A DNA stretch of 64,000 bases from Dryomyza anilis (Eukaryota > Arthropoda > Insecta > Diptera > Dryomyzidae), in assembly GCA_951804985.1 (NCBI GenBank), contig OX638132.1, positions 84,138,696 through 84,202,695 of the forward strand. Reading direction: 5' to 3'. Shown here piece by piece: positions 33,901 through 45,600 of this stretch. Numbering within the stretch: the first letter of the stretch is position 1; each line of letters begins with the position of its first letter. The notes under the pieces were generated by a model that saw nothing but the letters and a program-made list of their open reading frames with translations, made no database searches and had not been told where the DNA came from. The translations under genes were made by a program, and so were the position numbers.

Positions 33901-35134
33901 AATTTAAAATGTGATTCACCTGATAAATTGGAGATGTTCTAATGACGAACTTGTATTATGCAATTAACAATTGGTATATTAATTGTAAGTTGCAATTATT
34001 GTAGTCATTTTAATTGTTAGTTTTTAGTTGTGAAATAAATTTAATGCTATCCATCTCTTCTCTATACGTCGAATAATTTCGCTTGAATGCCAAAAATCCA
34101 TAATTTTCCTGTTCTCCTAAGATTTTATATGAATTCGCTTTAAATGAGACCAACTGAATTTTCGGTTTATTAACAACTATTAAACGAAACGTTTAAAATA
34201 AAGGTTTTTATATAACTCTCAACCAAAGCCCTTTATATTTTAAAGTAAAGATTATCTCTCAACCAATAACCTTAATATTATTTGAAAAATTATAGCTTTC
34301 AGTGAAAAACGAAATGGAAAGGTCAATAGTTAGTTCTGGTCTATGTTTTAGGAAATAGACGATTTTAAACAATTGTAATCCCTGAAATAAATAAAAAATT
34401 CATTAAATTATCAATATAAGTATCATTAACATTCAGATTTTACAACAAAAAAAAATCTAAACCAAAATATTTAATACTTGTGAAGCACGTACAAAAGTCA
34501 TTTTGTGTCTACTTCGCCCCCGATTTGTTTCGTGTTACAGTTACCATCTAATTAGAAATTAACTTCAAACGCATAGCACAAAATCAATCTGTACATATTG
34601 CAGTCGTTATGCGTCGCAAAACCATATTTGAAAATTACAATTTAATTCAATTTAGATTTTCACACTTTTCCAAAATCACTAAAATGCAAACGAAAGCACG
34701 TCCGGTGCGGAGTCCTGCTGCGCAGCACTGGTGATCAACGCAAATTAACCCCACGCAAGCACACAACAAAAATTCAATTAATACCAAAAAAAAAAAAAAA
34801 CAATATTTAAAAAATAAAAATAAATTACAAAATAACTGCATTAAACAAACACGAATTGTAGTAGGTGCCTCTACCTGCAACCTAACAAGTCGCAGCAAAA
34901 TTACCACGAAATTGTGACCAAAAATTATTGTAAAACCTTTAAATTGCACAACGTTAATTGAACAAAAAGTCCATATAATCCATTGGAAAAAAAATCACAG
35001 TACGTGGCGCGCATATGATGATGATCCGTGAATATTTCGTAAATGCACGAACACTGAACACTGACTGCTATGTGTGTGACAAGTGCACGTGTGTTATTAT
35101 AGGTGTGTTGTTGGATGACAATATTGTGTAGCAA
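33901..35134. other. Non-coding DNA, no gene recognised
   Basis: Single-copy-looking with moderate AT content between 34500 and 35130. CTCTCAACCAA occurs twice near 34217 and 34256. There is no supported exon. Confidence 0.4.
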
Positions 35135-36958
35135 ACACGCAGAGAAAAAAATATGGTTGCGATATGATCTCGACAAGTATGCACTATGCTCTCTACAACC
35201 ATAAATGGTTGTCGTAATGAATGTTTATAGTATTTTTAATTGTATTTTAACAATAATATGGTTGCTATAAGCATATTATAAAATGGACACTCTGAAAAAC
35301 CAAAGTATGGTTGATAATAACCAAAATATGGTAAATACCAATCATAACACGATATTAACAATCTTTTAGTTAACATAATATAGTGAAAAATAAAAATATG
35401 GTAGATAAGAACCAAGAACATTTAATTAAAATATAAATAAAATAATATAAACATAATATTTATTAATTAAACATATGTTTTATTTATAATTACTCTTCAA
35501 TTAACTTCTTCGGGAATTTAAGGATCATATAGGTCATTAAATATAAACACTAATCACGTAGGACCGTAGTATGGTTGTGTGAAATCGCAATACGGACACT
35601 GTGGACTATAGTATGGTTGGTTTCAATCATATTATGGTAACTGAGACCATATTATGGTTGTCTAATATCGTGATATGGTCACTGATGTCCTAAGTATGGT
35701 TGTGTGGAATCATAATATGGTCACTCAGGACTAAGTATGGTTATATAAAATCCTGATATAGTCATTGAGAATCATAATATGATTGTATGAATACATAATA
35801 TGGTCACTAAGGACAATATGTATGATTGTGTGGAATCGTGGTATTGTCACTGAGGACTATAGTATAGTTCTGTGTAATCATAAAACGTTCACTGAAGACC
35901 AAGTGTGGTTGTATGAAGTCGAGATATGGTAACTGAGAATTATAATATGGTTTTGTGGAAACATAACATGGTCACTGATAATCATATTATGGATGTGTGA
36001 AATCGTGATATGATCACTGAGGACCATAGTACAGTTAAGTGGAATCATAATATGATCACTGAGGACCATATTATGGTTGTGTTAAATCGTGATAGGGGGA
36101 CTGACGACCATAGTATGGTTGTGTGGATTCATAATATGATCACTAAGGACCATATTACGGTTGTGTGAATTTGAGATATGGTCATTGGGGACCATAGTAG
36201 AGTTCAGTGTAAGCATAATATGGTTGTCTGGAAACATAATATGGTCACTGAGGTCCCAGTATGGTTGTATATAATCTTTATATGGTCACTGAGAATTATA
36301 ATATGATTGGTTGTGTGGAAACATAATATGGTCACTGAGGCCCATATTATGGTTGTGTTAAATCGTGATATGGTGACTGACGACCATAGTATGGTTGTGT
36401 GGAATCATAATATGGTCACTAAGGACCAAGTATGGATGTATGAAATTGAGATATGGTCACTGAGAATAGTAATATGGTTGTGTTAAACATAATATGATCA
36501 CTAAGGACCATATTACGTTTGTGTGAATTTGAGATATGGTCATTGGGGACCATAGTGTAGTTGAGTGTAAGCATAATATGGTTGTGTGGAAACATAATAT
36601 GGTCACTGAGGTCCAAGTATGGTTGTATAAAATCTAGATATGGTCACTGAGAATTATAATATGATTGGTTGTGTGGAAACATAATATGGTCACTGAGGCC
36701 CACAACCATAATGTGTGAAATCGTGATATGGTAACTGAGGGCCATAGTGTAGTTGTGTGAAATCATACTATGGTCTTCAGAAGACGATAGTATGGTTGTA
36801 TGAAATCGTAATATGTCTACTGATCATATTAAGGTACACAATATTGTCACTGAGCTTCATAATAGATATATTAAATGTTTGGCTACAAATATAAACTCAA
36901 TCATAGTACAAAGCCCTTCAAATATGATCACCAAAACCAGTTTTTTTTCGCTGCGTGT
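35135..36958. mobile_element. 1.8 kb element with ACACGCAG termini, filled by a 42 bp minisatellite
   Basis: The left end ACACGCAGAGAAAAAAAT matches the reverse complement of the right end (ACACGCAGCGAAAAAAAACT). Between them, about 35560-36860 is a tandem array of a ~42 bp unit containing AGTATGGTTGTGTGGAATCA and TAATATGGTCACTGAGGAC. The near-terminal parts carry related ATATGGTTG words without strict periodicity. No transposase is encoded, and no target-site duplication is evident. It looks like a non-autonomous DNA transposon whose interior expanded as a minisatellite. Confidence 0.7.
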
Positions 36959-39415
36959 CGTCAATTGAGTAAATTTAATTTTTGTGGTTTAATAAAAATA
37001 AATGTTCAATACTTATTTTTTTATTTGCTTGTTCAACTGCTTAAGGCACTCGCATCATTTTGAAACCCTACCCCACACACTATGCATATTTCATACACAT
37101 TGTAATACTCTATAAATCAGCAATTAAATCACCACAAAATAAACTTCAAGTTCAAAATACTTCTCGTCGAAGCACAAAGACAAACACAGCTGCTGTTAAT
37201 CGAATAAATTATTAAAATTCAATTGCACTGCCCGACCGCACATAAAACATGCAACTTTGCCCAAAATACATTCGTTCACACAACACAAATGCAAAACTCA
37301 AATGGAAAATTCTGAAATGTTTGCAAACAAAACAAAATTTCTCAAATTGTGCAAATTTGGAGCATTTAAAAAGTTTTCTTAAACTCTCTGTGTTACTTTT
37401 GTGTTATAAGATGTAACTTACAACAGCAATCGAATCATTTTAAATTGTGTGTGGAAAGAAGTGTTAACATGTTAGGTATTTGTTTATCGCATGTAATAGA
37501 AAACGAAATTATAACACTACTCAACATGATTTTTGCAATGCATCAATTCTAGTAACTGCGTTGATAGGGCATATTTTAAAATTAGGAACCGATAAGAAAA
37601 AGTTAGTAATTTTCATCGTTAGCTTTAACTATATAATATATAACCATAAATCATTTTATTATTTATCATTGATCCAAAATGCTAAAAAAATCGTCCAAAA
37701 ATATTCTTAAAAAAAAAAAAAAAATTATCGAGTTTAGATGCAAATATCTTAAAAACCTAACGGAATAATAGTATTTGTCGGTATATTGTTAATAGTTTTG
37801 ACAATTGAAAGAAAAACTGCGTTTACAGTTTTTTGGAAAACTAGTTGTATAAGGCACTGTATTTTTTTAACTCTAAATAGTGGCTGAAAATGAACCTAAA
37901 TATCGAGCGCAATTTTCTTAAAAATCTTAAGTAATAGAAAAAAAAATTGTGTATGCAGTCAAAATTAGCAACTATAATAGCCTAGAACTATTAGCAAAAT
38001 ATTAGTCCATGAATCCGCATATATGTTTTAAAAATAGGCACTTTTATTTTTCTACATTTTGTTTTATTCAAAAATTACACCTATTTCATGATGCAATTAT
38101 TTAAACCATGGATATATCCATCTCAATGTATATATATTTCAGATATGTATTTTTTCACATTTCTATTTAAGAAAAAAAAGTCATTTGAAGGAATATTCTA
38201 TTCGCAAATCTTTAATTTGCGAAAGTTCACTTTAAAAATAAAATGTCGCTATCAGGTAAAAACTTTCCATTGGACTTGATGGAAATTGTAAAATGTTGCG
38301 ACGTGTATGAACGAAACGAGCTGTTAGAAGATCCTGGGAGACGCGGTTAAGCGCCATAAATAACTGCTTCATTTGCAAGACGTTTATTCCTTTTTGTTCT
38401 ACATCTCTTATTTCTTTGCTGCAAGTTGAATCCTGCAACGATTGAATATTTTTACAAATTTAATTTCTTAAGAAAAACAAAAAAAGTTGCTACAGGACAA
38501 CGAATACCAACTAAAGCGAAATAAGCAAATTTCACAGAATGACCTGACTTTAAACTAATGAATGGTAAAGCATAAAATTCAAGAAAACAAATGAAAACTG
38601 TGTTTTTATTATGTTTACATTTTGTAAAAAACATTTTAAAGCTATGCACATTTATTACATTTTGGCTATCATGTTCACACACTTGATAAATAAATTAATT
38701 AAAAGCCAATAAAATTGACCTTTCAACAAAATAGCAATTTATGGTTTATACGATTTTTTTTTTTGTTATTTTCTTTTTTGGTTCTCTTTTGGCTGATTTT
38801 GTAAAATATATGTTTTCGGTTAACTTGGCAAATTGCTGCAGGAAATCCTTGTAAATCGATCGATCGAGCAGCTACTGTGTGGGCGACACACGACACACAG
38901 ACCGCCAAATCTGTGCCTGCGCGCCTTGTTTTGAAAGGGTTGCCATTGTAGCACAATTTCTTATTTCTTTTTACTATTTTTTTTTCGTTTCTGTTTTACA
39001 TTTTTTGTCTTTTAATTTGCTTGCTGTAGCTCTTAGCTCTTTACGTTTTTCTTTGGCGCTCTGTTTTTAGTTTTTGCCAAGTTGAGCGCATTATTACGGA
39101 AATTTAATTTTATGATTTTGTTCTTAGCAGCGCTCGATGTCAACTTGCGGGCAGCAGTCTTCGCTTTTTCTTTTTGTTCCTAGCAAAATTATTGTAAACG
39201 CTAATGAATTGAGTTGCTGGTTTTTGTTCTTCTTTAAAGAAATTGCATTAAACGCAGCATTCTTTTGATCAAATTTAAAACGATGAAACGTTATTCAAGC
39301 AGTTTATTTTTTTGACGCTTTTTATAATATATCTGGAATAAATATACTTAAATGTTTAGCAATTCAATTCAAGGTTTTAATTAAAATTTTAGTTGTTTTC
39401 TTTAATTTTTTTAAT
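36959..39415. other. AT-rich non-coding DNA, no gene established
   Basis: The 38230-38440 part is less AT-rich and open on the minus strand (68 codons), without a recognised product. 38820-39150 is also closer to balanced composition. ATCTTAAAAACCTAACGGAA near 37750 and TTCTTAAAAATCTTAAGTAA near 37916 suggest a weak old duplication. Confidence 0.4.
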
Positions 39416-41200
39416 GAACTTTTTTTGTGAACATTTTTTTAGTGAACATTTTTTTTAGTGAACATTTTAATTTTTAGTGAACGTTTAAATTTGTTAGTGA
39501 ACATTTAAATTATTAGTTAGTTTTTAGTTATCATTGGAATTTATAGTGAATATTTGAATTTATAGTGAATATATAATTTTTTAGTGAAGATTTGAATTTT
39601 TATTGTGCATTTGAATTTTTAGTGAACATTTGAACTTTTACTAAACATTTGAATTTAAAGTGAACATTTAAATTTTTAAGTGAAGTTTTAAATTTCTAGT
39701 AAATATCTGAGTTTTTAGTTAACATTTGAATTTATAGTGAATATTTGAATTTTTAATTAACATTTCAATTTTGATAGAACATTTGAATTTTTAGTGAAGA
39801 TTTTAATTTTCAGTGAACATTGAATTTTTAGTGAGCATTTGAATTATTAATAAATGTTTGAATTTTTTGTGAATATTTAAATTTTTAGGGATGAGTTGAA
39901 TTTTTGGAAAAAAAATGAATTTTTAGTGAACATTTGAATTTTTAGTGAACATTTAAATTTTTAGTGAACATTTGAATTTTAAGTTAACATTTTCATTTTT
40001 AGTGAATATTTGAAATTTTAGTGAATATATAATTTTTTAGTGATGATTTGAATTTTTATTGTGTATTTGAATTTTTAGTGAACATTTAAATTTAAAGTGA
40101 ACATTTAAATTTTTAAGTGAAGTTTTGAATTTCTAGTAAATATCTGAGTTTTTAGTTAACATTTGAATTTATAGTGAATATTTGAATTTTTAATGAACAT
40201 TTAAATTTTGATGGAACATTTGAATTTTTAGTGAAGATTTTAATTTTCAGTGAACATTTTAATTTTTAGTGAGCATTTGAATTATTAATAAATGTTTGAA
40301 TTAATAGTGAATATTTAAATTTTTAGGGATGAGTTGAATTTTTGTAAAAAAATTGAATTTTCAGTGAACATGTGAATTTTTAGTGAACATTTAAATTTTT
40401 AGTGAGCATTTGAATTTTTAGTGAACATTTTAATTTTTGGAACATTTAAATTTTTAGTGAATATTTGAATTTTTAGTGAATATTTTAATTTTTAGTGTAC
40501 ATTTGAATTTTTAGTGAACATTTTAATTTTTGGAACATTTAAATTTTTAGTTAATATTTGAATTATTAGTGAGCATTTGAATTTTTAGTGAAAATTTGAA
40601 TTTTTATTGAATATTTTAAAGAATATTTAAATTTTGGTAAAAATTTGAATTGTTAGTGAATATTTTAATTTTTAGTGTACATTTGAATTTTTAGTGAACA
40701 TTTTAATTTTTGGAACATTTGAATTTTTAGTGAACATATGAATTTTTAGTGAACATATCAATTTTTAGTGAACATTTGAATTTTTAGTGAACATTTGAAT
40801 TTTTATTGAATATTTGAATTTTTCAGGAATATTTATATTTTAGTAACGATTTGAATTGTTAGTGATTATTTAAATTTTTAGTGAACATTTCAATTTTTAG
40901 TGAACATTTTAATTTTAGGAACATTTGAATTTTAAGTGAACATTTAAATTTTTATTGAACATTTGAATTTTTAGTGAACATTTGAATGTTCAGTGAATAT
41001 TTCATTTTTAAGATAACATTTTTAATTTGCAGTCAAAATCTAAATTTTTAATGATCATTTTTAGTGTACAATTGAATTTTTAGTGCAAATTTGAATTTGT
41101 AGTGAATATTTGAATTTTTAGTGAACATTTTACTTTTGAGTTATAGTTGAAAAATAAAATTTTTAGTGCTCATTTTAATTTTAAATGAACATTTAAACTT
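39416..41200. repeat. 19 bp minisatellite array 2 with 438 bp higher-order repeat
   Basis: The same 19 bp family as array 1 (GTGAACATTTGAATTTTTA and variants). A landmark phrase AGGGATGAGTTGAATTTTT occurs at 39887 and 40325. The preceding ~330 bases align between the two, with shared oddities such as TCTAGTAAATATCTGAG, so a ~438 bp block was duplicated. Confidence 0.92.
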
Positions 41201-41870
41201 TTAACAACTATATGAAATTTTTGGTGTAATTAAAGATTTTATTTTCATAAAAATTGGCTTCAAAAATATGTTTTAAAATTTTAAATTATATCCAATAACA
41301 ACTCACTTTAAGAGCTTAACATGCTTAATTCACTTGAGAGCACTCACAATAACTAATTTACGAGTTTTTCATGTTGCCAACACATGAACCCATAATACAG
41401 AATAAAACCCCCCCAATATCATTTTGTATTTCGTGTTGCCACTGTATGTTTTTGTTGCTTTCATTGTTATTATAAAATATATATTTTCTTTTTAAATAAA
41501 CAATTGATTGCTTTACTAATCTGCTGCAAACCAAGCGATTTCTATTGATAAAATTAGAAAAAATCCACACAGCAACCAGTATTATACGGAAAATTACTGA
41601 CTTTTTGCAGTGTGGCGCAAATTTTTTTTCTCAAGCATTTTTTTTATTTATTTTGAACGTTAGTAACAGAGTCTGTTGGTGCTGCTAGGACCATTTGCAG
41701 ATTGTGTAATGTGTGGCGCGTTATCGTCAGTCAGTTGTGAGGATGAGTTTGACAGGTGCGATGTTGATTGTCAGTGTTGAAGTCAGTACAAAGGTCGACA
41801 CTAAGCAAGTGAGTCAAATAAAGAAAAGCTAATTTTTTAAAATAATCATAAAGTGTTATATATTAAACTT

Positions 41871-41873
<3 letters not shown>
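41201..41873. other. Non-coding DNA between array 2 and (TA)n
   Basis: 41640-41830 is less AT-rich (GTTGGTGCTGCTAGGACC, GTCGACACTAAGCAAG) and could include an untranslated exon, but neither splice sites nor an open frame support this. Confidence 0.35.

Positions 41874-41941
<68 letters not shown>
41874..41941. repeat. (TA)n microsatellite
   Basis: About 34 uninterrupted TA dinucleotides. Confidence 0.98.
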
Positions 41942-41945
<4 letters not shown>

Positions 41946-44404
41946 TTTGACTCGTCATTTGTAGAGAAAAACTCACAGACCACATTTTACAAATAATTAA
42001 AATTGTTTTTTAAAAATTTTATTATATCTGAAAGTCTCTAAATGATAAACTTACAATTTTTATAACAAGATGAATTCAATTATTCAACAAAATAAAAATT
42101 AATTTAAAAAAAATAAAAAGGATCCCGTGACAAAAACTTCCTAATTTTACACGAAGAACATCAGGAGTTTGTTTTACATAAAATCATCAGATCAACGTTG
42201 CCAACATTGAGAGATAATTCTCAAATAGTGATTTTTATGCGATGTGAAATATGTGAGTCTCGCGTAATTTTGTGACTCTCGTTTGTGATATGAGTGTTTT
42301 TTGTCAGATTTTTCACACCGTGTGATATTGCGTGATTTTTATGAGATTTTTACCACCGCTTGATATTTTTTGTATTTTTTTCACACTCTGGTTAGCTGCA
42401 TACGCCATTTTTGGGTAAATGGAGTTGGCAATCGAATTTCTATGCTATATTCAGATTTATGAAATTAATGTTAACCTTCTTTATCGTTTTTCTCGAAACC
42501 AAGTCAATGATGTGTTTGGGTAAACCAATTCTTAGGTATTATGTTTATTAATAAATTAGAAAAAAAATAATAAAACTGTGTGTAAATAATAAAAGTACAA
42601 TTATTATGAATTTTGTATGCTGTTTGATTTTCTCGTGATCTTTTTGTGATTTACCACACTGAGTGATTTTGTGTAATTTTTCTCAATATGTGACATTATT
42701 ATATTTTTTGGTTGACAACCTTTTATCAGTGTTCTTTAAGCAGTAAAAGATTTGACAGATGTCTGAATTACTTAGGGCATATTTCCGGCATATTTTTAAA
42801 TTTATAGTTTTTATAGGTCAGAAAATATGCGCATCTGATATACAACTACATTTGCATTTATATTTAATATTTTATTTCAAGAAAATTATTTAATTTCAGG
42901 AAAAAATAAAAAATATTACTACATATGCATTTATTTTTTACTACATTGTCCATTTGTTTAAAAGTCAAAAATATTTATTCTCTCAAATTGTTCTAAACAA
43001 TCGTAAAAGTTTATAACAAACCAAGGATTGAAACCTAAACGAATAACGGTTTTGATTTCGGTTTTTGGTTTTTATTACGAATCGGTTCTAATATTTCGAA
43101 CATTTTCACACTTCACCACATTTAGGTGATATTGCTTTTTGTGTTTTTGTTTTCTTTTTTCACAAAACTGCTGATTCGTTTGAAAGTGAATAACAACAAA
43201 AATGCGAATGAAGCAGCATCCAAGCTTTTGATAGACTTTTTGGCGGGAAATTTTTTGTACCACAATGAGAACTCATTGTTGTGGCCAATTTGATGGCTAT
43301 AGTAGATACATACATGTAGTGTGGTGCCATGCGACTGTCTGTCGTCATGAGTCTGTTTGTTGCCATGCGATGATATAGTATTGCAACGAAGAGTTGTCGT
43401 TAAGAAAGTGTGTGTATACGTATCGTAATTCGTTATAGTTGTATTCTCTTCTTTCTGTTATCGCTTTGTACGGTTTCGGTTTTGATTTCAGTTTTTGTAT
43501 AAAATTTCTTTTTTTTCCATAATTTTCAAATAATTGAACATTGCTTATATTGTGCTAAGTTATGTTCAAATTGTTTTATTGGGGTAAAGTGGGAAACGTA
43601 ATTTAACAATGTTTGTTGTTATTTTAGTGAAAATATTGTGTTATATGAATTATTTAATTGTTTTCGCCAAGAAAAAAATTCAATCGTGATCACAAGTCAA
43701 TGAAAAGTAACATTTTGACTTCACCTGAGATATGATCTGAATTGCAGAGGAGGTCCGAGAAGTGAACCTTAAATAAAAGCAAGAAGAATACTTCGGTAAA
43801 TGTTCTCAAACTTCATGAAAAGTAGAAGAATTATATACAATTTCCATTCATAAACCAAATAAATTAAATTTCAACAATTCAGTGAACTGCAATATCTGCA
43901 AATAAATATATGACTTTATACTTGAAATGTTCGAACTTGCACTTTATTTTCCGTATTAGTTACTAATTTTTTTTGTTGAATGATGAAAAAAAATTTTCTG
44001 CAATATGTAGAAAACAATTTCAAAATACATTGTGTAGCAAAATTATGTCAAACAAGTACAAATGTATTTAAAAAATAAAAAAAATATTGTTAATATAATT
44101 TTGTGGAATTTTTTGGTCTAATTGGTTTTAATGCAAATAACATATTTTATTTCATTTCTTCTCCGACGTTTCGGGATTTTATTGAATTTTTTTGAAATTT
44201 AGTAGAATTATGCTTTATCAAAACAAAGACATTAATGTAATTTACTACATTTTTGAAAAATGACACAAAATTTTACTCGATTAACTTTATATAAAAATTC
44301 TTAATTTAATAACTCCTAAAATAAGAGTATTTATTAGTGTTTGGAAGAAAAGTTAAAAATCGACTTTAAATAATTTCAAAATTTGTTTGAAAAATATTTA
44401 GAAC
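41942..44404. other. AT-rich DNA, no gene recognised
   Basis: At 42225-42700 GTGATTTT, TTTTTCACAC and GTGTGAT words recur loosely. At 43090-43440 the sequence is less AT-rich and appears unique. No exon is supported on either strand. Confidence 0.4.
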
Positions 44405-45600
44405 TAGCTGGACCCGTGCACGACTCGTGCCAAGATTTTGTGAATTCAAAGATATGGAGCGATTTTATTAATATAAAAAACATTTTTATTATTTATATGA
44501 GGAGCCCGCCCGCCAAAACAACTTATCTCAAAGACAATTCTTTCTCAGACTGCGCTTCCCCGTAGAATTATTCCGAGTAGAAATCTTCCCCGTAAAATTC
44601 TTCCACATAGAACGCTTTCCCGTAGAATTCTCCCCGTAGACTTCATCCTGTAGAATTCTTTCCCGTAGAATTCTTCCCCGTAGAGTTTTTCCCAGTAGAA
44701 GTTTTAGTGTGGTAGGTTTTAATGTGGTGAGTTTAGGTGTTGTGAATTTTGGAGAGATGAGTTTAATTGTGGTGAGTTTTAGTGTGGTGAGTTTTGATAT
44801 GGTGAGTTTTGATGTGGTGAGTTTTAGTGTGGAGAGTTTTAGTGTGGTGAATTTTAGTGCGGTGAGTTTTAGTGTGGTGAGTTTTAGTGTGGTGAGTTTT
44901 GGTGTGGTGAGTTTAAGTGTAGTGAGTTTTAGTGTGGTGAGTTTTAGTGTGGTGAAATTTTAGTGTGGTGAGTTTAGGTGTGGTTAATTTTAGTGTGTTG
45001 AATTTTTGTGTGGTGAGTTGTAATGTGGTGAGTTTTATTGAGGTGAGTTGTAGTGTGGTGAGTTTTGGTGTAGTGAATTTTAGTGTGGTGAGTTTTAGTG
45101 TGGTGAATTTTAGTGAGGTTAGTTTTAGTGTAGTGAATTTTAGTGTGGTGAGTTTTAATGTGGTGAATTTTGGTTGTGGTGAGTTTTAGTGTGGTGAGTT
45201 TTAGTGTGGTGAGTTTTAGTGTGGTGAGTTTGTTTTTCTTTTTCTTTCCTTTTTTTTGTTTTTTCATTAGTTTGGATTGTAGTTTTATATGATTGGTTTT
45301 GTTTTTGTAGTTTTGCTTTTGTTTTGTGCTTATTTGCTTCTTTGCATTTATTTTTTTTTTTTGTATTTGAGTTTTTTGGTTCATGTTCGTAGCTGGTGAA
45401 AGTGCCGAGTTATATCGTATTGAAAGTTTGGGTTGTATGGAAAGTGCCACGCCTCTTTGTTCAATTCCGCCCATATATAGAATATCATTTCTTCCAGACC
45501 ATACCGCATCTGTGGTCAAAATTTCAAGAAAATCGGATCAGCCGTTTAGACGGAGAAGCGGAACAAACGTGATTGCTTTTGTACTTTTGCTTACAACGAA
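44405..45600 (+). mobile_element. Composite repeat family B, copy 3 (most complete)
   Basis: The head CTAGCTGGACCCGTGCACGA begins at 44405 and is followed by repeated CCCCGTAGAATTCTT motifs (44560-44700). A 15 bp GTGTGGTGAGTTTTA array runs from about 44700 to 45230, then a T-rich spacer to 45380. The tail runs from 45390 (AGCTGGTGAAAGTGCCGAG, GTATGGAAAGTGCCACGCC, AAAATTTCAAGAAAATCGGA and GAACAAACGTGATTG). The 15 bp period keeps one frame open, giving VVSFS pentapeptide runs of more than 70 codons; start context and codon logic do not support a protein. Confidence 0.8.

Noticed and set aside
38232..38438. 68-codon minus-strand frame
   Set aside because: Reads plausibly in places but has no recognised similarity and no gene signals; too short to call.
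44709..45189. VVSFS pentapeptide-repeat open frames
   Set aside because: The minisatellite period is 15 bp, which keeps any stop-free frame open; the other family B arrays differ in length and frame and have no promoter or start context.
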